Shown: positions 20,313 to 32,723 of the stretch, piece after piece
Numbering within the stretch: the first letter of the stretch is position 1
Layout of the letters: each line of letters starts with the position of its first letter
Source of the DNA: Sphingomonas alba
GTDB taxonomy: Bacteria > Pseudomonadota > Alphaproteobacteria > Sphingomonadales > Sphingomonadaceae
DNA length: 64,000 nucleotides
Reading direction: 5' to 3'
Assembly: GCF_023516555.1 (NCBI RefSeq)
Contig: NZ_JAMGBD010000001.1
Location: forward strand, 496,001-560,000
The notes under the pieces: model-generated
Seen by the model: only the letters and a program-made list of their open reading frames with translations
What the model was told of the DNA's origin: nothing
The model's database searches: none
Program-made: the position numbers and the translations under genes

Positions 20313-21314
20313 ATGAGCCCCGCCCCACTCCCTCCGCTCGCCGTTTCGCTCGGCGACCCGGCCGGAATCGGGCCGGAAGTGGTCGCCAAATGCTGGGACC
20401 ATCGTTCGGCCTTCAACCTTCCCGCCTTTCTCGCCGTCGGCGACGCTCGCTCCCTGAGCGCCGTCTGGGACGGCCCGATCGTCACTATCGACGATCCGCG
20501 CGACGCCGATTCCGCCTTCGACGTAGGTTTGCCGATCTTCCATATTCCGGCCGGCGATGCCGATATCCCCGGCCAACCGAGTGTCGCCGGCGCGCATTGC
20601 TCGCTGGACGCCCTGGAGCTTGCGGTGGGCCTCGCCCGCTCCGGCTCGGCCTCGGCCGTCGTGACGGGACCGGTGAGCAAGCAACAGCTTTATTCAATCG
20701 GCTTCGTCCATCCCGGACAGACCGAGTTTGTCGCCGAGCGTTGCGGTGTGGCGTCCGAGAACGTGGCCATGATGCTGGCCGGGCCGACGCTGAGGACCGT
20801 GCCTGTCACGACCCATGTGCCGCTGCACGAAGTGCCGCGCCGCCTTAATCCGGGCCTGATTGAAGCCCGCGGTCGCGCCACTTTGCGCGGCCTGCAGCGC
20901 AACTTCGGAATTGCCGACCCGCGGCTCGCCATCTCCGCGCTTAATCCGCATGCCGGCGAGGGCGGCGCGCTTGGCAACGAAGAGCAAGACCTGATCAGGC
21001 CAGCGATCGATGCGCTTCGCGCCGAAGGCTGGCATGTGATGGGTCCTTTGTCCGCCGACACCATGTTCCACGAGGCGGCGAGGTCCCAATATGACGCCGC
21101 GCTCTGCATGTATCATGACCAGGCGCTGATCCCCTTGAAGGCTCTGCATTTCGAGGAAGGCGTCAACATCACCTTGGGCCTGCCGATCGTGCGGACGGCG
21201 CCCGACCACGGAACGGCGTTCGACATCGCCGGTGAGGATCGGGCCGACCCGCGAGCCATGGCGGCGGCGATCCGCATGGCGGCGAGCTGTGCCGCCCACC
21301 GAGCCGCGGCATGA
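20313..21314 (+). CDS. pdxA: 4-hydroxythreonine-4-phosphate dehydrogenase
   Basis: PdxA oxidises 4-phosphohydroxythreonine in the DXP-dependent route to pyridoxal phosphate. The 333-residue protein has the N-terminal [11 protein letters not shown], the middle block VTGPVSKQ, the metal-binding His in [12 protein letters not shown], and [11 protein letters not shown] with [13 protein letters not shown] near the end. It follows surA after 23 bases and overlaps rsmA by ATGA, the conserved surA-pdxA-rsmA order. Confidence 0.96.
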   Translation: MSPAPLPPLAVSLGDPAGIGPEVVAKCWDHRSAFNLPAFLAVGDARSLSAVWDGPIVTIDDPRDADSAFDVGLPIFHIPAGDADIPGQPSVAGAHCSLDALELAVGLARSGSASAVVTGPVSKQQLYSIGFVHPGQTEFVAERCGVASENVAMMLAGPTLRTVPVTTHVPLHEVPRRLNPGLIEARGRATLRGLQRNFGIADPRLAISALNPHAGEGGALGNEEQDLIRPAIDALRAEGWHVMGPLSADTMFHEAARSQYDAALCMYHDQALIPLKALHFEEGVNITLGLPIVRTAPDHGTAFDIAGEDRADPRAMAAAIRMAASCAAHRAAA

Positions 21315-22135
21315 GCGAGCGCGCGGCGGAACCGCTGCGCGACGTCATCGCCCGCCACGGACTGCAGGCGGCCAAATCGCTAGGGCAGAATTTCATCCTG
21401 GACCGGCAGTTGCTGGCACGAATTGCGGCCATTCCGGGCGACCTGACCGGCGCCCCGGTCTATGAGGTAGGCCCCGGGCCGGGCGGCCTGACGCGGGCCC
21501 TGCTGGATGCGGGCGCCAATGTGGTGGCCGTCGAGCGCGACCGCCGCTGCCTGCCGGCACTGGCCGAGCTCGAAAGCGAATATTCCGGCAAGCTGCGGGT
21601 CATTGAGGGCGACGCCTTGGAAATCGACGGGCAATCGGAGGTTGCCGAGGGTGCGCATATCGTTGCGAACCTGCCCTACAACGTCGGGACCGCACTCCTC
21701 CTGCGATGGCTGGGCGACGAGAGCTGGCCACCGTGGTGGCGCTCTTTGACGTTGATGTTCCAGCGGGAAGTCGCGGAGCGGATCGTGGCCGCTCCTAACA
21801 GCGAGCACTACGGACGCCTTTCCGTCGCCGCGCAATGGCGGAGCGAAGCCCGGATCGTCATGAACGTTCATCGCTCCGCTTTCGTCCCGCCGCCCAAAGT
21901 AACCTCGGCGGTGGTTCACATCGCGCCAATCGCCGCGCCCAAAGGCTTGAGCGGCAAGGTCATGGAGCAGGTCACGGCCGCTGCGTTCGGCCAGCGACGC
22001 AAGATGCTGAGGCAGAGTCTAAAGGGACTGCCGGGCGCTTTGGAGGCTCTCGATCGGCTGGGAATCGACCCGCAACGGCGGGCCGAGACGCTCGGCGTCG
22101 CGGACTATGTGGCGCTGGCGCGCGAACTCAGCTGA
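21311..22135 (+). CDS. rsmA: 16S rRNA (adenine1518/1519-N6)-dimethyltransferase
   Basis: RsmA (KsgA) dimethylates two adjacent adenines at the end of 16S rRNA late in 30S assembly. The 274-residue protein shows [10 protein letters not shown] near the N-terminus, SAM motif [17 protein letters not shown], the catalytic [11 protein letters not shown] (family NLPY) and the C-terminal helical domain. Its start overlaps the pdxA stop. It meets the convergent TPR gene three bases after its stop. Confidence 0.96.
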   Translation: MSERAAEPLRDVIARHGLQAAKSLGQNFILDRQLLARIAAIPGDLTGAPVYEVGPGPGGLTRALLDAGANVVAVERDRRCLPALAELESEYSGKLRVIEGDALEIDGQSEVAEGAHIVANLPYNVGTALLLRWLGDESWPPWWRSLTLMFQREVAERIVAAPNSEHYGRLSVAAQWRSEARIVMNVHRSAFVPPPKVTSAVVHIAPIAAPKGLSGKVMEQVTAAAFGQRRKMLRQSLKGLPGALEALDRLGIDPQRRAETLGVADYVALARELS

Positions 22136-22138
22136 GCT

Positions 22139-22636
22139 TTAGTTCTTCTTCGGGGTGCCGGCTGGGGGCTTGGCCTGCGCCAGGGTCGGGCCGCGAGTGA
22201 TGGCTGCGTTGAGCTCTGCAAGTTGCGGGCAGCCCGACGCGCAGACCTTCTGCAGCTTGGCGAGGACTTCCTTGGCGCGCGCGTCGGCGCCCAATTCAAC
22301 CATCGCCGTGCCCTGAACCGACAAAGCGTCACGGTCGGTCGGCTCCAGCTGCAAGGCCTTGTTGGTGAGGCGGATCGCCTGGCCGAACAGTTTCTGTTTC
22401 ATCGCCACGCGGGCCATGGTAACGAAGGCGCCGCGGTTACGGGGATCGACGGCGAGCGCGGTCTCGAGCGCATCATCCGCTTCCATCAGCTTGCCGGCGG
22501 CAAACGCGGCCTCGCCCTTTTGCTGGAATTCGATCGACTTCGGCGCGATCTGGTTATCGGGCTTCTGGCCGATCACCGGCACCGCGAACGAAGACGCGGC
22601 GAGGCCGAGGGCAAGAACAACAGGGGACAAGCGCAT
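22139..22636 (-). CDS. Exported TPR-repeat protein
   Basis: This 165-residue protein has an N-terminal signal peptide (MRLSPVVLALG...VIGQ) and two or three tetratricopeptide repeats (residues ~35-130), for instance GEAAFAAGKLMEADDALETA. I placed the start at 22636, where GGAG precedes ATG, so the signal peptide is at the true N-terminus. It lies downstream of rsmB on the same strand with a 29-base gap. TPRs mediate protein contacts; the partner is unknown. Confidence 0.7.
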   Translation of the reverse strand: MRLSPVVLALGLAASSFAVPVIGQKPDNQIAPKSIEFQQKGEAAFAAGKLMEADDALETALAVDPRNRGAFVTMARVAMKQKLFGQAIRLTNKALQLEPTDRDALSVQGTAMVELGADARAKEVLAKLQKVCASGCPQLAELNAAITRGPTLAQAKPPAGTPKKN

Positions 22637-22665
22637 CAAAATCTCCAGTAGGTCTCGCCGGCCGC

Positions 22666-23841
22666 TTAGCACGAGCGCCCAAGCCGCGCGACGAAAAAGC
22701 CGTCCGTGCCGTCATGGGCCGGCGTGAGCAGGCGCCCATCGCCGTCCTTGCGGCCGAACGAACCAAGCGCATCCTGCGCCAACCAAGATGAATGGCGCCC
22801 TAAGAAAGCCGCAACCTGATCGGCGCCTTCGGCGGCGATGATCGAACATACGGCGTAAACCAGGGTTCCGCCCGGCTTCACGAGCGGCGCGGCGATGTCG
22901 AGCAGGCGCGCCTGAAGTTTTGTGACTCGCTGAAGCCGTTCCGCTGTCAGCCGCCAGCGTCCTTCGGGGTTGCGGCGCCAGGTGCCGCTACCTGAGCAAG
23001 GCGCGTCGACGAGCACGACGTCGGCCTGTCCGTCGAGGTCGGCCAGTTGCTGAGCTTCGCGGCCGCCGTCGAGGAGGCGGATACCGATTCTTGCCACGGC
23101 CCGCTCTGCACGAGGCTCCAAGTTGGAAAGCCGTGCGCGATTGGTGTCGCAGGCGAGGATATGCGCGTCGGGGGCTGCCGCGGCGAGTGCCAGCGACTTG
23201 CCGCCGGCACCAGCACATAGGTCCAGGATGTTCGTACTGCCCTGCGGATCGCAGGCGAGCGCGATCAATTGGCTGCCCTCGTCCTGCACTTCCACGAGAC
23301 CTTCGGCGAATGCGGCGTGCTGATCGACATGGCTGTCGGGCGGGAGGCGAATGCCCCATGGGCTCAGCGCAGTCGGCTCGGCGCCCTCGAATGCTTCGAC
23401 CATTGCCTGCCGCGTCGTGCGCGCCACGTTGACGCGCAGGTCCAGTGGCGCCCGTTCGAGCAGCGCCGGAAATTCGTCCGCCGTCACCAGCGGCGACAAT
23501 TGGCTTTGAAGCCATGCGGGAACGAGGCTCCCCTCAGCGCCTTCCTCATCGCCAATCGGCGGCGGACCATGCGCGGAGCCGTCGAACGATGACGTCAGCT
23601 CCGCATCCTCGCTCGCCAGCCCAATCATGGCCTTCCGGCCTGCGTTTGGGCGCTCGCCGGAGCGGCGGATGGCGCGGAACACGAGGTCGCGGACGGCGCG
23701 GCGGTCTTTTGAGCCCGCATAGCGCCGCGCTTTGAAATAGCGGGTGACGATGGCGTCCGCAGGCGGCCCGTCATTGCGCGTCGAGGCAATGACCTCGTCG
23801 AGGATTTCGATTGCCGCCTGGACCCGCGCCGAAGGCGTCAT
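22666..23841 (-). CDS. 16S rRNA (cytosine-C5)-methyltransferase, RsmB family
   Basis: This 391-residue protein matches RNA m5C methyltransferases of the RsmB/NOP2 type. An N-terminal NusB-like helical region (residues 1-90) is followed by the Rossmann catalytic domain with ILDLCAGAGGKSL (motif I), DAPCSGSGTWRRNP (motif IV, with the release Cys) and VYAVCSI (motif VI, with the nucleophilic Cys). Exact target C967 is the family norm but not proven here. It is six bases from guaB, so probably co-transcribed. Confidence 0.85.
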   Translation of the reverse strand: MTPSARVQAAIEILDEVIASTRNDGPPADAIVTRYFKARRYAGSKDRRAVRDLVFRAIRRSGERPNAGRKAMIGLASEDAELTSSFDGSAHGPPPIGDEEGAEGSLVPAWLQSQLSPLVTADEFPALLERAPLDLRVNVARTTRQAMVEAFEGAEPTALSPWGIRLPPDSHVDQHAAFAEGLVEVQDEGSQLIALACDPQGSTNILDLCAGAGGKSLALAAAAPDAHILACDTNRARLSNLEPRAERAVARIGIRLLDGGREAQQLADLDGQADVVLVDAPCSGSGTWRRNPEGRWRLTAERLQRVTKLQARLLDIAAPLVKPGGTLVYAVCSIIAAEGADQVAAFLGRHSSWLAQDALGSFGRKDGDGRLLTPAHDGTDGFFVARLGRSC

Positions 23842-23847
23842 GGCCGC

Positions 23848-26401
<2,554 letters not shown>

Positions 26402-26405
<4 letters not shown>

Positions 26406-27211
26406 CGACGCTCCAATATCCGCTGCGCAGTTTCAACATGCATCCGCTCGATCATTTCCCCTTCGAAGCGCTCGGCCCCGCCGGTTGCCGCCGCGACCAG
26501 CCTCTCGGCGCGAGCGACCTCCTCCTCGCTCGGCGCGAAGGCCGCGTTGCACAACGGAATCTGGCGCGGGTGGATCAGCGACTTGCCGTCAAAGCCATGG
26601 ATGCGCCCTTCATGGGCTTCGGAGGTGAACCCCTCGTCATCCTCGAGTGAATTGAACACGCCATCGAAGGCGGCGATGCCGGCTGCTCTGGCGGCGATGA
26701 TGATCATCTGAAGCGCCATGTGCAGCGGGCGCCGCCCGGCCCCCGGCGGCAAATGGAGATCGGCAGACAGGTCATTGGTACCCGCGATCAGCGCCGACGC
26801 CTCGCGAGCAGTCTCGTGGATGGCGACAAGCCCCTTGGCCGTCTCGATCATCGCCAAGACCGGCTTGCCCGTCTGGTTGCGGACGAAGGCGACTTCCTCC
26901 TTGCCAACGGCGCGCGGCACAACGATCGCGCTCGGGCTGGACGTCATAACCGCTACCATGTCTTCGCCGTGCCACTCACTGTGCTGCGAATTGATGCGGA
27001 CGGCGACCGGCATCCGCCAATCCTGCCCGAGCGCTTCGACGGCGGCTGCCCTCGCGGCGACCTTGTCCGCGGGTTTCACTGCATCTTCGAGATCGAGGAT
27101 CACCAGATCGGCCTCACTCTCACGCGCATGCATGATGGCGCGCGGATTGCTGGCCGGTAGGAAGAGCAGTGACCTGAGGGCGAACAGGTCGATCTTGGAA
27201 TCCGGGATCAC
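26402..27211 (-). CDS. HpcH/HpaI aldolase / CitE-like CoA ester lyase
   Basis: This 269-residue TIM-barrel protein resembles citrate lyase beta and malyl/citramalyl-CoA lyases. It shows RSLLFLPASNPR near the N-terminus, DLVILDLEDAV (Mg-binding acidic pair), a PVAVRINSQHSEWHGED segment with the conserved Arg, and AMIETAKGLVAI with the metal-binding Glu, plus GFDGKSLIHPRQI. It is monofunctional, with no neighbouring citrate-lyase subunits, so a stand-alone lyase such as (3S)-malyl- or citramalyl-CoA lyase is more likely. It is coupled to the M28 gene. Confidence 0.87.
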
Positions 27212-27277
27212 GATACCGATTTCCCTTCCCTCTGGCCTGTCGCCTCTGCATCATGTCGCCAGAACTGGGGGAAGAAC

Positions 27278-28279
27278 ATGGAATATTTCCTGATCGCGGT
27301 TGCCGCTCTCGTGCTGCTCGTCGTGATGATGAGCGTCAAGATCGTCAGCCAGGGTTATCGTTACACGATCGAGCGGTTCGGGCGTTTCGTCCGCGTCGCC
27401 GAACCCGGCCTCAACCTGGTGACGCCGTTCGTCTATCGGGTCGGACGAAAAATCAACATGATGGAGCAGGTCGTCGACATTCCCGGCCAGGAGATCATTA
27501 CCAAGGACAATGCCATGGTGGCGGTCGACGGTGTGGTGTTCTTCCAGGTCATCGACGCAGCGAAAGCGGCCTATGAGGTCAGCGACCTCTATACCGCCCT
27601 TATGGCACTTTCGACCACCAACCTGCGGACGGTCATGGGCTCGATGGATCTCGACGAAACCCTGTCCAAGCGTGACGAGATCAACGCCCGGCTGCTTGCC
27701 GTGGTCGACCATGCGACCGAGCCGTGGGGGGTCAAGATCACGCGCGTCGAACTGAAGGACATCCGGCCGCCATCCGATATCGTCAACGCAATGACCCGGC
27801 AGATGAAGGCGGAGCGCGAGAAGCGCGCGGCGATCCTTGAATCGGAAGGCATGCGCCAGTCGGAAATCCTCCGGGCCGAGGGCGAGAAGCAGGCCAAGAT
27901 CCTTCAGGCCGAAGGCCTTAAGGAAGCGGCCTTCCGCGAAGCGGAATCGCGCGAGCGGGCAGCACAGGCCGAAGCCAATGCGACCAAGTCCGTCAGCGAC
28001 GCGATCGAAGGCGGCAGCACGCAGGCGATCAATTACTTCATTGCCCAAAAATATGTCGAAGCGATCGGCAAGTTCGCGACCTCGCCCAATGCAAAGACCA
28101 TCCTGTTCCCGGTCGAGGCGACTCAGCTGATGGGCACGCTCGGCGGCATCGGCGAGCTGGCGAAGGAAGCTTTGGGCGATGTGAAAACCAAGGCCCCGAC
28201 CCAGCAGAAGTCCAAGGCAGAAACCGCCGGTCGCGGCGCACTTCCCGGCATTCCAGGCGTGCCGCGGATCGAGGGATGA
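27278..28279 (+). CDS. SPFH/Band 7 membrane protein (QmcA-like)
   Basis: This 333-residue protein has an N-terminal membrane anchor (residues 3-22) and an SPFH domain: YTIERFGRFVRVAEPGLN, then GVVFFQVIDAAKAAYEV and VKITRVELKDIRPP. A long Glu/Ala/Lys-rich helix follows (residues ~170-240) that would oligomerise. Such stomatin-like proteins organise membrane microdomains and often pair with an NfeD protein; that partner overlaps the stop here, and an NfeD/SPFH pair is a recurring unit. Direct function in this organism is inferred. Confidence 0.9.
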   Translation: MEYFLIAVAALVLLVVMMSVKIVSQGYRYTIERFGRFVRVAEPGLNLVTPFVYRVGRKINMMEQVVDIPGQEIITKDNAMVAVDGVVFFQVIDAAKAAYEVSDLYTALMALSTTNLRTVMGSMDLDETLSKRDEINARLLAVVDHATEPWGVKITRVELKDIRPPSDIVNAMTRQMKAEREKRAAILESEGMRQSEILRAEGEKQAKILQAEGLKEAAFREAESRERAAQAEANATKSVSDAIEGGSTQAINYFIAQKYVEAIGKFATSPNAKTILFPVEATQLMGTLGGIGELAKEALGDVKTKAPTQQKSKAETAGRGALPGIPGVPRIEG

Positions 28280-28731
28280 TGTTCGGGCTACATCCCGGCT
28301 GGCTGTGGGCGATCGCCGGAGTCCTGCTGCTGATTGCAGAGGTCATCGCCCCAGGCTTCTTCCTGGTGTTCATCGGCGCGGCGGCGATTGCCACCGGCCT
28401 GTTCACCGTCCTGTTCGACCTCGGGATTGCGCCTCAGATCGGCCTGTTCATCATCTATGCGGCGCTATTCGTGCTGGTGTTCAAGCGCTGGTACGGCCAG
28501 TCGGACGGGCCAGCCGCCGACCCGCTTTTGAACGACCGTGCCGCCCGGCTCGTTGGCCGCAGCGTCACTGTCGTCGAGGCGGTGGACGAGCATGGCGGCC
28601 GGGTTCGCGTCGGCGACGGCGAATGGAGCGCTCGGGGTGGACCTGCAGCGCCCGGCGACCGGGTCCGGGTTGCGTCCGTCGAGGGCAATTGCCTGATCGT
28701 CGAAAGGGGGGCTACGCTGCCGGCGACCTGA
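28276..28731 (+). CDS. NfeD-like membrane protein
   Basis: This 151-residue protein starts within the SPFH stop (ATGA). It has two or three transmembrane helices (residues ~8-75) and a C-terminal OB-fold domain (residues ~90-148, with GRSVTVVEAVDEHGGRVRV). This is the short NfeD form, lacking the ClpP-type protease domain. It is expected to form a complex with the upstream SPFH protein in the inner membrane. Confidence 0.87.
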   Translation: MMFGLHPGWLWAIAGVLLLIAEVIAPGFFLVFIGAAAIATGLFTVLFDLGIAPQIGLFIIYAALFVLVFKRWYGQSDGPAADPLLNDRAARLVGRSVTVVEAVDEHGGRVRVGDGEWSARGGPAAPGDRVRVASVEGNCLIVERGATLPAT

Positions 28732-28747
28732 CCGCAGGAGCGTTAGC

Positions 28748-30622
28748 GTGAACCAAAACACCCTTACCCGTCGTGAGATTCTGGCGAGCCTGGGCGCGAG
28801 TGGCGCCGTGGTCGGCCTTGCGGGTTGCACAGCCAGCGCGCCCATTCGCGCAGGCATGCCGGTTCCCAGCATGACGAGCGAGGCTGAAGCCAGCCTCCTT
28901 CTCGACTCCATCGCCGAAAACCTCCTTGCATTGCAGCCGGAGTCGGCAACGTCGCTGGGCGTCGATAAGGGGCCGCGCGCGGCGTTGCGCTCCAAGCTTG
29001 GCGACCGCAGCCAAGCGGGACAAGATCGTATCGAGGCCGTCTTGCGCGCCGACCTAGCTCGCGCCGAAGCCATGGATGTCTCCACCCTCTCTCATTCGAC
29101 CCGAACGAGCGTCGAAGTCGTCCGCAGCGCCTATCGCACCGCGCTCGAAGGCTTGGCTCTGCCCTATGGCGACGTTGCCGTCGGCAGCTGGCGCAACACG
29201 CCTTATGTCGTCATCCAGAATGTCGGCGCCTATCTCGACACGCCGCGCTTTCTCGACAGCGACCACCCGATCGATAACGCGGCCGACGCCGAGGCCTATA
29301 TCGCCCGCCTCGAAGCCTATCCTGTCGAACTTAGCGGCGAGCTCGGCCGCATCCGCGACGCCCGCGGCAAGGGCCTGGTCCCGCCCGCCTTCCTCATCGA
29401 CAAGGCGATCGCCCAGATGGAGACCAGCCTGAAGGGCGCCCGTGATGGCGGGGGCCTGGTGGAATCCATTGAGCGGCGAACCCGCGAGAAGAATATCCCC
29501 GGCAATTGGGCGGGCCGCGCCCGCGCCATTACCCAACAGAAGGTCGCGCCGGCACTGGAGCGCCAGATCGCCGAGCTTCGCACGCAACGGCAGACCGCGA
29601 GCATGGATGCGGGTATGTGGGCGCGGCCGGGTGGCGAAGCCTTCTATCGCTGGGCGCTCAAGGCCTCGACGACGACGACCATGACGCCGGACCAGGTGCA
29701 CCAGATGGGTCTTCAGCAGCTGGCCGAGCTGCAGGGCCGCATGGACCCGATCCTGAAGAAGCTCGGTTACACGCAGGGCTCGGTGGGTGCGCGAATGCAG
29801 GCGCTGGCCAAGGACCCGCGCTACAAGTTCAGCGAGGGCGACAAGGGCCGCGCCGAGATCATGGCCTATATCCAGGACTGGCTGGGCAAGTTCCGCACCC
29901 GCTTGCCCGACGCCTTCCGCACGCTGGTTCGCGGCAATCTGGAAGTAAAGCGCCTGCCGCCCGAGGAAGAGCCGGGCGCTCCCGGAGCCTATGGTGGCGC
30001 CGGATCGATCGACGGCAGCATCCCGGGCAAGTTCTGGATCAACCTGCGCTCGACCGATTTGCACTCGAAATACAGCCTGCCCGACCTCGCCGCGCATGAG
30101 GCGATCCCGGGCCACGTCTGGCAGGGCGAATACGCCAATCAGCTGCCGATGATCCGTACCTTGCTCGCCTTCAATGCCTATTCCGAAGGCTGGGCGCTTT
30201 ATGCCGAGCAATTGATGGACGAGCTTGGCGCCTATGACGATTTCGAAGTGGGGCGGCTGGGCTTTCTTCAGTCCCTCGCCTTTCGCGCAGTGCGGCTCGT
30301 CGTCGACACCGGCATCCATGCCAAGAAGTGGACCCGCGAGCAGGGCGTGCAATTCTTCGTTGAGCGCAACGGCTCCAACCCGCTGGAGGTCGCGAGCGAA
30401 GTTGATCGTTACTGCAGCTGGCCGGGTCAGGCCTGCGGCTACAAGATCGGCCATACCGAGATCGTTCGCCAGCGCACGCGCGCCAGACAAGAGCTAGGTG
30501 GCCGCTTCGACCTGCGCGACTATGACGATGCCGTCGTCAAGGGCGGCAACGTGCCGATGGACGTGCTGGCCAAGAACGTAAGCGAATATATCGCGACGGC
30601 GAAGCGCGCTGCCGCAGCCTAG
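28748..30622 (+). CDS. DUF885 family protein, Tat-type lipoprotein
   Basis: This 624-residue protein starts at a GTG. The N-terminus combines a twin-arginine motif (TRREIL) with a lipobox (LAGC, Cys27), so it is likely exported folded by Tat and then lipidated. A C-terminal block HEAIPGHVWQ looks like the HExxxGH zinc-binding motif of the DUF885 group, which has been linked to peptidases; the substrate is unknown. It follows nfeD after 16 bases and may share its message. Confidence 0.82.
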   Translation: MNQNTLTRREILASLGASGAVVGLAGCTASAPIRAGMPVPSMTSEAEASLLLDSIAENLLALQPESATSLGVDKGPRAALRSKLGDRSQAGQDRIEAVLRADLARAEAMDVSTLSHSTRTSVEVVRSAYRTALEGLALPYGDVAVGSWRNTPYVVIQNVGAYLDTPRFLDSDHPIDNAADAEAYIARLEAYPVELSGELGRIRDARGKGLVPPAFLIDKAIAQMETSLKGARDGGGLVESIERRTREKNIPGNWAGRARAITQQKVAPALERQIAELRTQRQTASMDAGMWARPGGEAFYRWALKASTTTTMTPDQVHQMGLQQLAELQGRMDPILKKLGYTQGSVGARMQALAKDPRYKFSEGDKGRAEIMAYIQDWLGKFRTRLPDAFRTLVRGNLEVKRLPPEEEPGAPGAYGGAGSIDGSIPGKFWINLRSTDLHSKYSLPDLAAHEAIPGHVWQGEYANQLPMIRTLLAFNAYSEGWALYAEQLMDELGAYDDFEVGRLGFLQSLAFRAVRLVVDTGIHAKKWTREQGVQFFVERNGSNPLEVASEVDRYCSWPGQACGYKIGHTEIVRQRTRARQELGGRFDLRDYDDAVVKGGNVPMDVLAKNVSEYIATAKRAAAA

Positions 30623-30767
30623 CCGCGTCCCGCCCCAGCCTGTCGAGCCATTTACATCCATCCGAAGACTAGAATCTTCGTCCTGTCGATTTGAGGCGGG
30701 GTCGCGTTTGCGCCTTGTGAGCGTTCACGGCATGCAATACCGCTCCGGTCGGTCGACAGGGGTTTGC

Positions 30768-31304
30768 ATGCGGGTTCTGGCAACATCAGGACTTTTGGCA
30801 TTGGCCGTCGCATCCGCGGCGATCGCCGACTCGCCGTTCACGCATCGCGACGGAAGCGACGAGGGCGACTCAATCCTGCCGATCACGTCCTATCCATTGG
30901 GCCAGTCCCAGGTCGTCTCCGAGTCCATGGCGCGCAACGTCCAGATGTACTGGATCCAACGAGACATGTGCGAACAGATGGGCTGCCTGATCATCCGGAA
31001 CGAAGCGAAGAACTACAAAGTCGCGGACTTCAGGATCGAGCTGGTCGACCGTGACGGATCATCGCGCTGGAGCAGGAACCAGCTTCTCCATCCGCTGCTG
31101 CCGACGGAGAGCGTGGTCCGTCTCAAGGTGGCGCCGGCGGAAACCTGTGCGCGCCAGATCAAATTCATTCTCCAGCACCGCAAGACCAAGGAAAAGCTGG
31201 AGCTAGCGGGAACCACGGACTTCTGCCCGTCGCCTCATGCAACCAATATGATCCGCATCAACGTCAAGTCGCCGGAAGTCACCGTCGAGGACGTCAAAAA
31301 CTAG
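30768..31304 (+). CDS. Hypothetical exported protein
   Basis: This 178-residue protein begins at an ATG with AGGGG upstream; a frame 20 residues longer would place the signal peptide internally. The signal peptide runs MRVLATSGLLALAVASAAIA. The mature protein has four Cys (DMCEQMGC, ETCARQ, TDFCPS), consistent with two periplasmic disulfides, and a beta-rich pattern. I do not recognise the family. The 145 bases before it hold only a small hairpin (CGAAGA/TCTTCG, 30663-30680). It ends convergently with a DUF4136 gene, overlapping by four bases. Confidence 0.65.
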   Translation: MRVLATSGLLALAVASAAIADSPFTHRDGSDEGDSILPITSYPLGQSQVVSESMARNVQMYWIQRDMCEQMGCLIIRNEAKNYKVADFRIELVDRDGSSRWSRNQLLHPLLPTESVVRLKVAPAETCARQIKFILQHRKTKEKLELAGTTDFCPSPHATNMIRINVKSPEVTVEDVKN

Positions 31305-31876
31305 TAGCTTGTCCCCGTGCGGGCGGCCGTCTGTGGCGGGAATTGCGCCAGCACCTTGGCAACCGCCTCGTCCAGGCGGGAATAATCGACACGACCGGAA
31401 TAGCTGTCTCGCTTCACGACGCCGTGCCACGCCGGCTGGTGGGTCTTGCCGTCATAGACGTCGATGATGATGCTGCGCTCGGTCACGGTGTAGATGTCGG
31501 GGTAATAAGGCCCCCAGCCACCCCAACCTCCCCAGCCGCCCCAACCGGCCCAGCCACGCCAGCTTCCCCAGCCCGGGCCGACCCAGCCGTAGCCGTCATC
31601 GTCTGCCTCGATCCGGTCCCGCTCGCCGACCGTGAAGGTGATGGCGAAGTCGGCCTGGTCCGCCTGGGTATAGCCGCGGGCCGCCAGGTTGCGGTCGATC
31701 GAGTCCTTCACGCGGCGGAACATCAACGGGTTCATCCCGCGCGGAGCTTCGCTCGGAAGCCAGGTGTAAGTTCGGTAGGAAGCGATCGGGATCGCCGGGT
31801 CAAAATCGGTCTGGACGTTGTGATATTCACAAGCCGTCAGCAATAAAAACGCACCAACCAAGGGAAATGCGCGCAT
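31301..31876 (-). CDS. DUF4136 domain lipoprotein with WGG repeats
   Basis: This 191-residue protein has a signal peptide and lipobox (LLLTAC, Cys16). The pattern FDPAIPIASYRTYTWLP and the C-terminal SRLDEAVAKVLAQFPP fit the DUF4136 family of envelope lipoproteins of unknown role. Between about residues 100 and 130 it carries a low-complexity Trp-Gly-rich run with repeats of WGGWGG. It is convergent with the previous gene. Confidence 0.78.
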   Translation of the reverse strand: MRAFPLVGAFLLLTACEYHNVQTDFDPAIPIASYRTYTWLPSEAPRGMNPLMFRRVKDSIDRNLAARGYTQADQADFAITFTVGERDRIEADDDGYGWVGPGWGSWRGWAGWGGWGGWGGWGPYYPDIYTVTERSIIIDVYDGKTHQPAWHGVVKRDSYSGRVDYSRLDEAVAKVLAQFPPQTAARTGTSY

Positions 31877-31956
31877 AGCTACTCTCCCGCATGATGGCGA
31901 ACATGCGCCACCCCCTGCCCGGCCTCTATACAGGAATGCACCGACCGACGCGAGAC

Positions 31957-32178
31957 TCAGTCGCTGGAATCGCCGCCCTCTTCGAACTGCAGCAGGTCGC
32001 CCGGCTGGCAGCTTAGCGCTCGGCAGATCGCATCCAGGGTGGAGAAGCGGATTGCGCGGGCCTTGCCGGTCTTGAGGATCGAGAGGTTGGCAAGCGTGAG
32101 GTCGACCTTCTCGGCGAGCTCGGTCAATGTCATCCGCCGTTCGTGGAGCAGGTCGTCGAGCCGGACGCCGATAGCCAT
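31957..32178 (-). CDS. Small XRE-family HTH regulator
   Basis: This 73-residue protein is almost entirely a Cro/CI-type helix-turn-helix: LDDLLHERRMTLTELAEKVDLTLANLSILKTGKARAIRFSTLDAICRAL, ending with an acidic tail. Small regulators of this YozG-like type typically sit next to DUF2975 genes. The start codon shares a base with the stop of the DUF2975 gene (TGATG), so the two are translated together. It probably represses its own operon at the palindromes found upstream (32724-32783). Confidence 0.85.
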   Translation of the reverse strand: MAIGVRLDDLLHERRMTLTELAEKVDLTLANLSILKTGKARAIRFSTLDAICRALSCQPGDLLQFEEGGDSSD

Positions 32179-32699
32179 CAAACGGTCCCTTGCAGGTCGG
32201 CGCGCATCACGGTGCCTTCCGCAAAGACTCGGGCGAGAATGAAGGCGAAAAGGATGGCCACCCAGCTGCTGACAGAAAAACCGGCCTCCAGGTGGATGGG
32301 TTGCTCCGGTGTCGAGATAGCCTTGCCGATTGCCCCGATGATGATGCTGATGATCTGCATGCCGACCATGATCCAGGCAATCGCGTGCAGTCGGTAGGCA
32401 TTGGCGGCAACGAACGGATCGCCCTCGCGCACGGTGTCCACCATGGCGACAAGCCGCTTGAGTACCATGTAGTTGAACCCGATCACGACCAGGCCGAGCG
32501 CCGCAATCGCCTGCAGCCCCGGCAAGATGCCTCGGATGGGATGGCCTGTGGTTACTCCGAGGGCAGTCAGCGTCCATTCGTGAGCAAACAAGGTTCCGCA
32601 CAGGATTGCGAAGATGCAGATCCCCCAGACCCAGTTGAGAACGATGAGGATGCGCAGGACGACCGAAGCGATCGGCAGAGCAGCGGTTTGGTGTGACAT
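32178..32699 (-). CDS. DUF2975 four-helix membrane protein
   Basis: This 173-residue protein has four predicted membrane helices (about residues 10-35, 58-82, 105-128 and 145-165) and fits the DUF2975 family. Members are often encoded with a small XRE regulator, as here. The function is not established. The leader upstream of its ATG contains a plausible promoter overlapped by palindromic operators. Confidence 0.78.
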   Translation of the reverse strand: MSHQTAALPIASVVLRILIVLNWVWGICIFAILCGTLFAHEWTLTALGVTTGHPIRGILPGLQAIAALGLVVIGFNYMVLKRLVAMVDTVREGDPFVAANAYRLHAIAWIMVGMQIISIIIGAIGKAISTPEQPIHLEAGFSVSSWVAILFAFILARVFAEGTVMRADLQGTV

Positions 32700-32723
32700 C
32701 GGCTTGCCCCTAACGACTCGAAA

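Noticed and set aside
29054-30490. Long open frame opposite the DUF885 gene
   Set aside because: Shadow frame; the sense strand encodes a lipoprotein with a metal-binding motif.
30663-30680. Hairpin CGAAGA/TCTTCG after the DUF885 gene
   Set aside because: A six-base stem without T-run; too weak to call a terminator.
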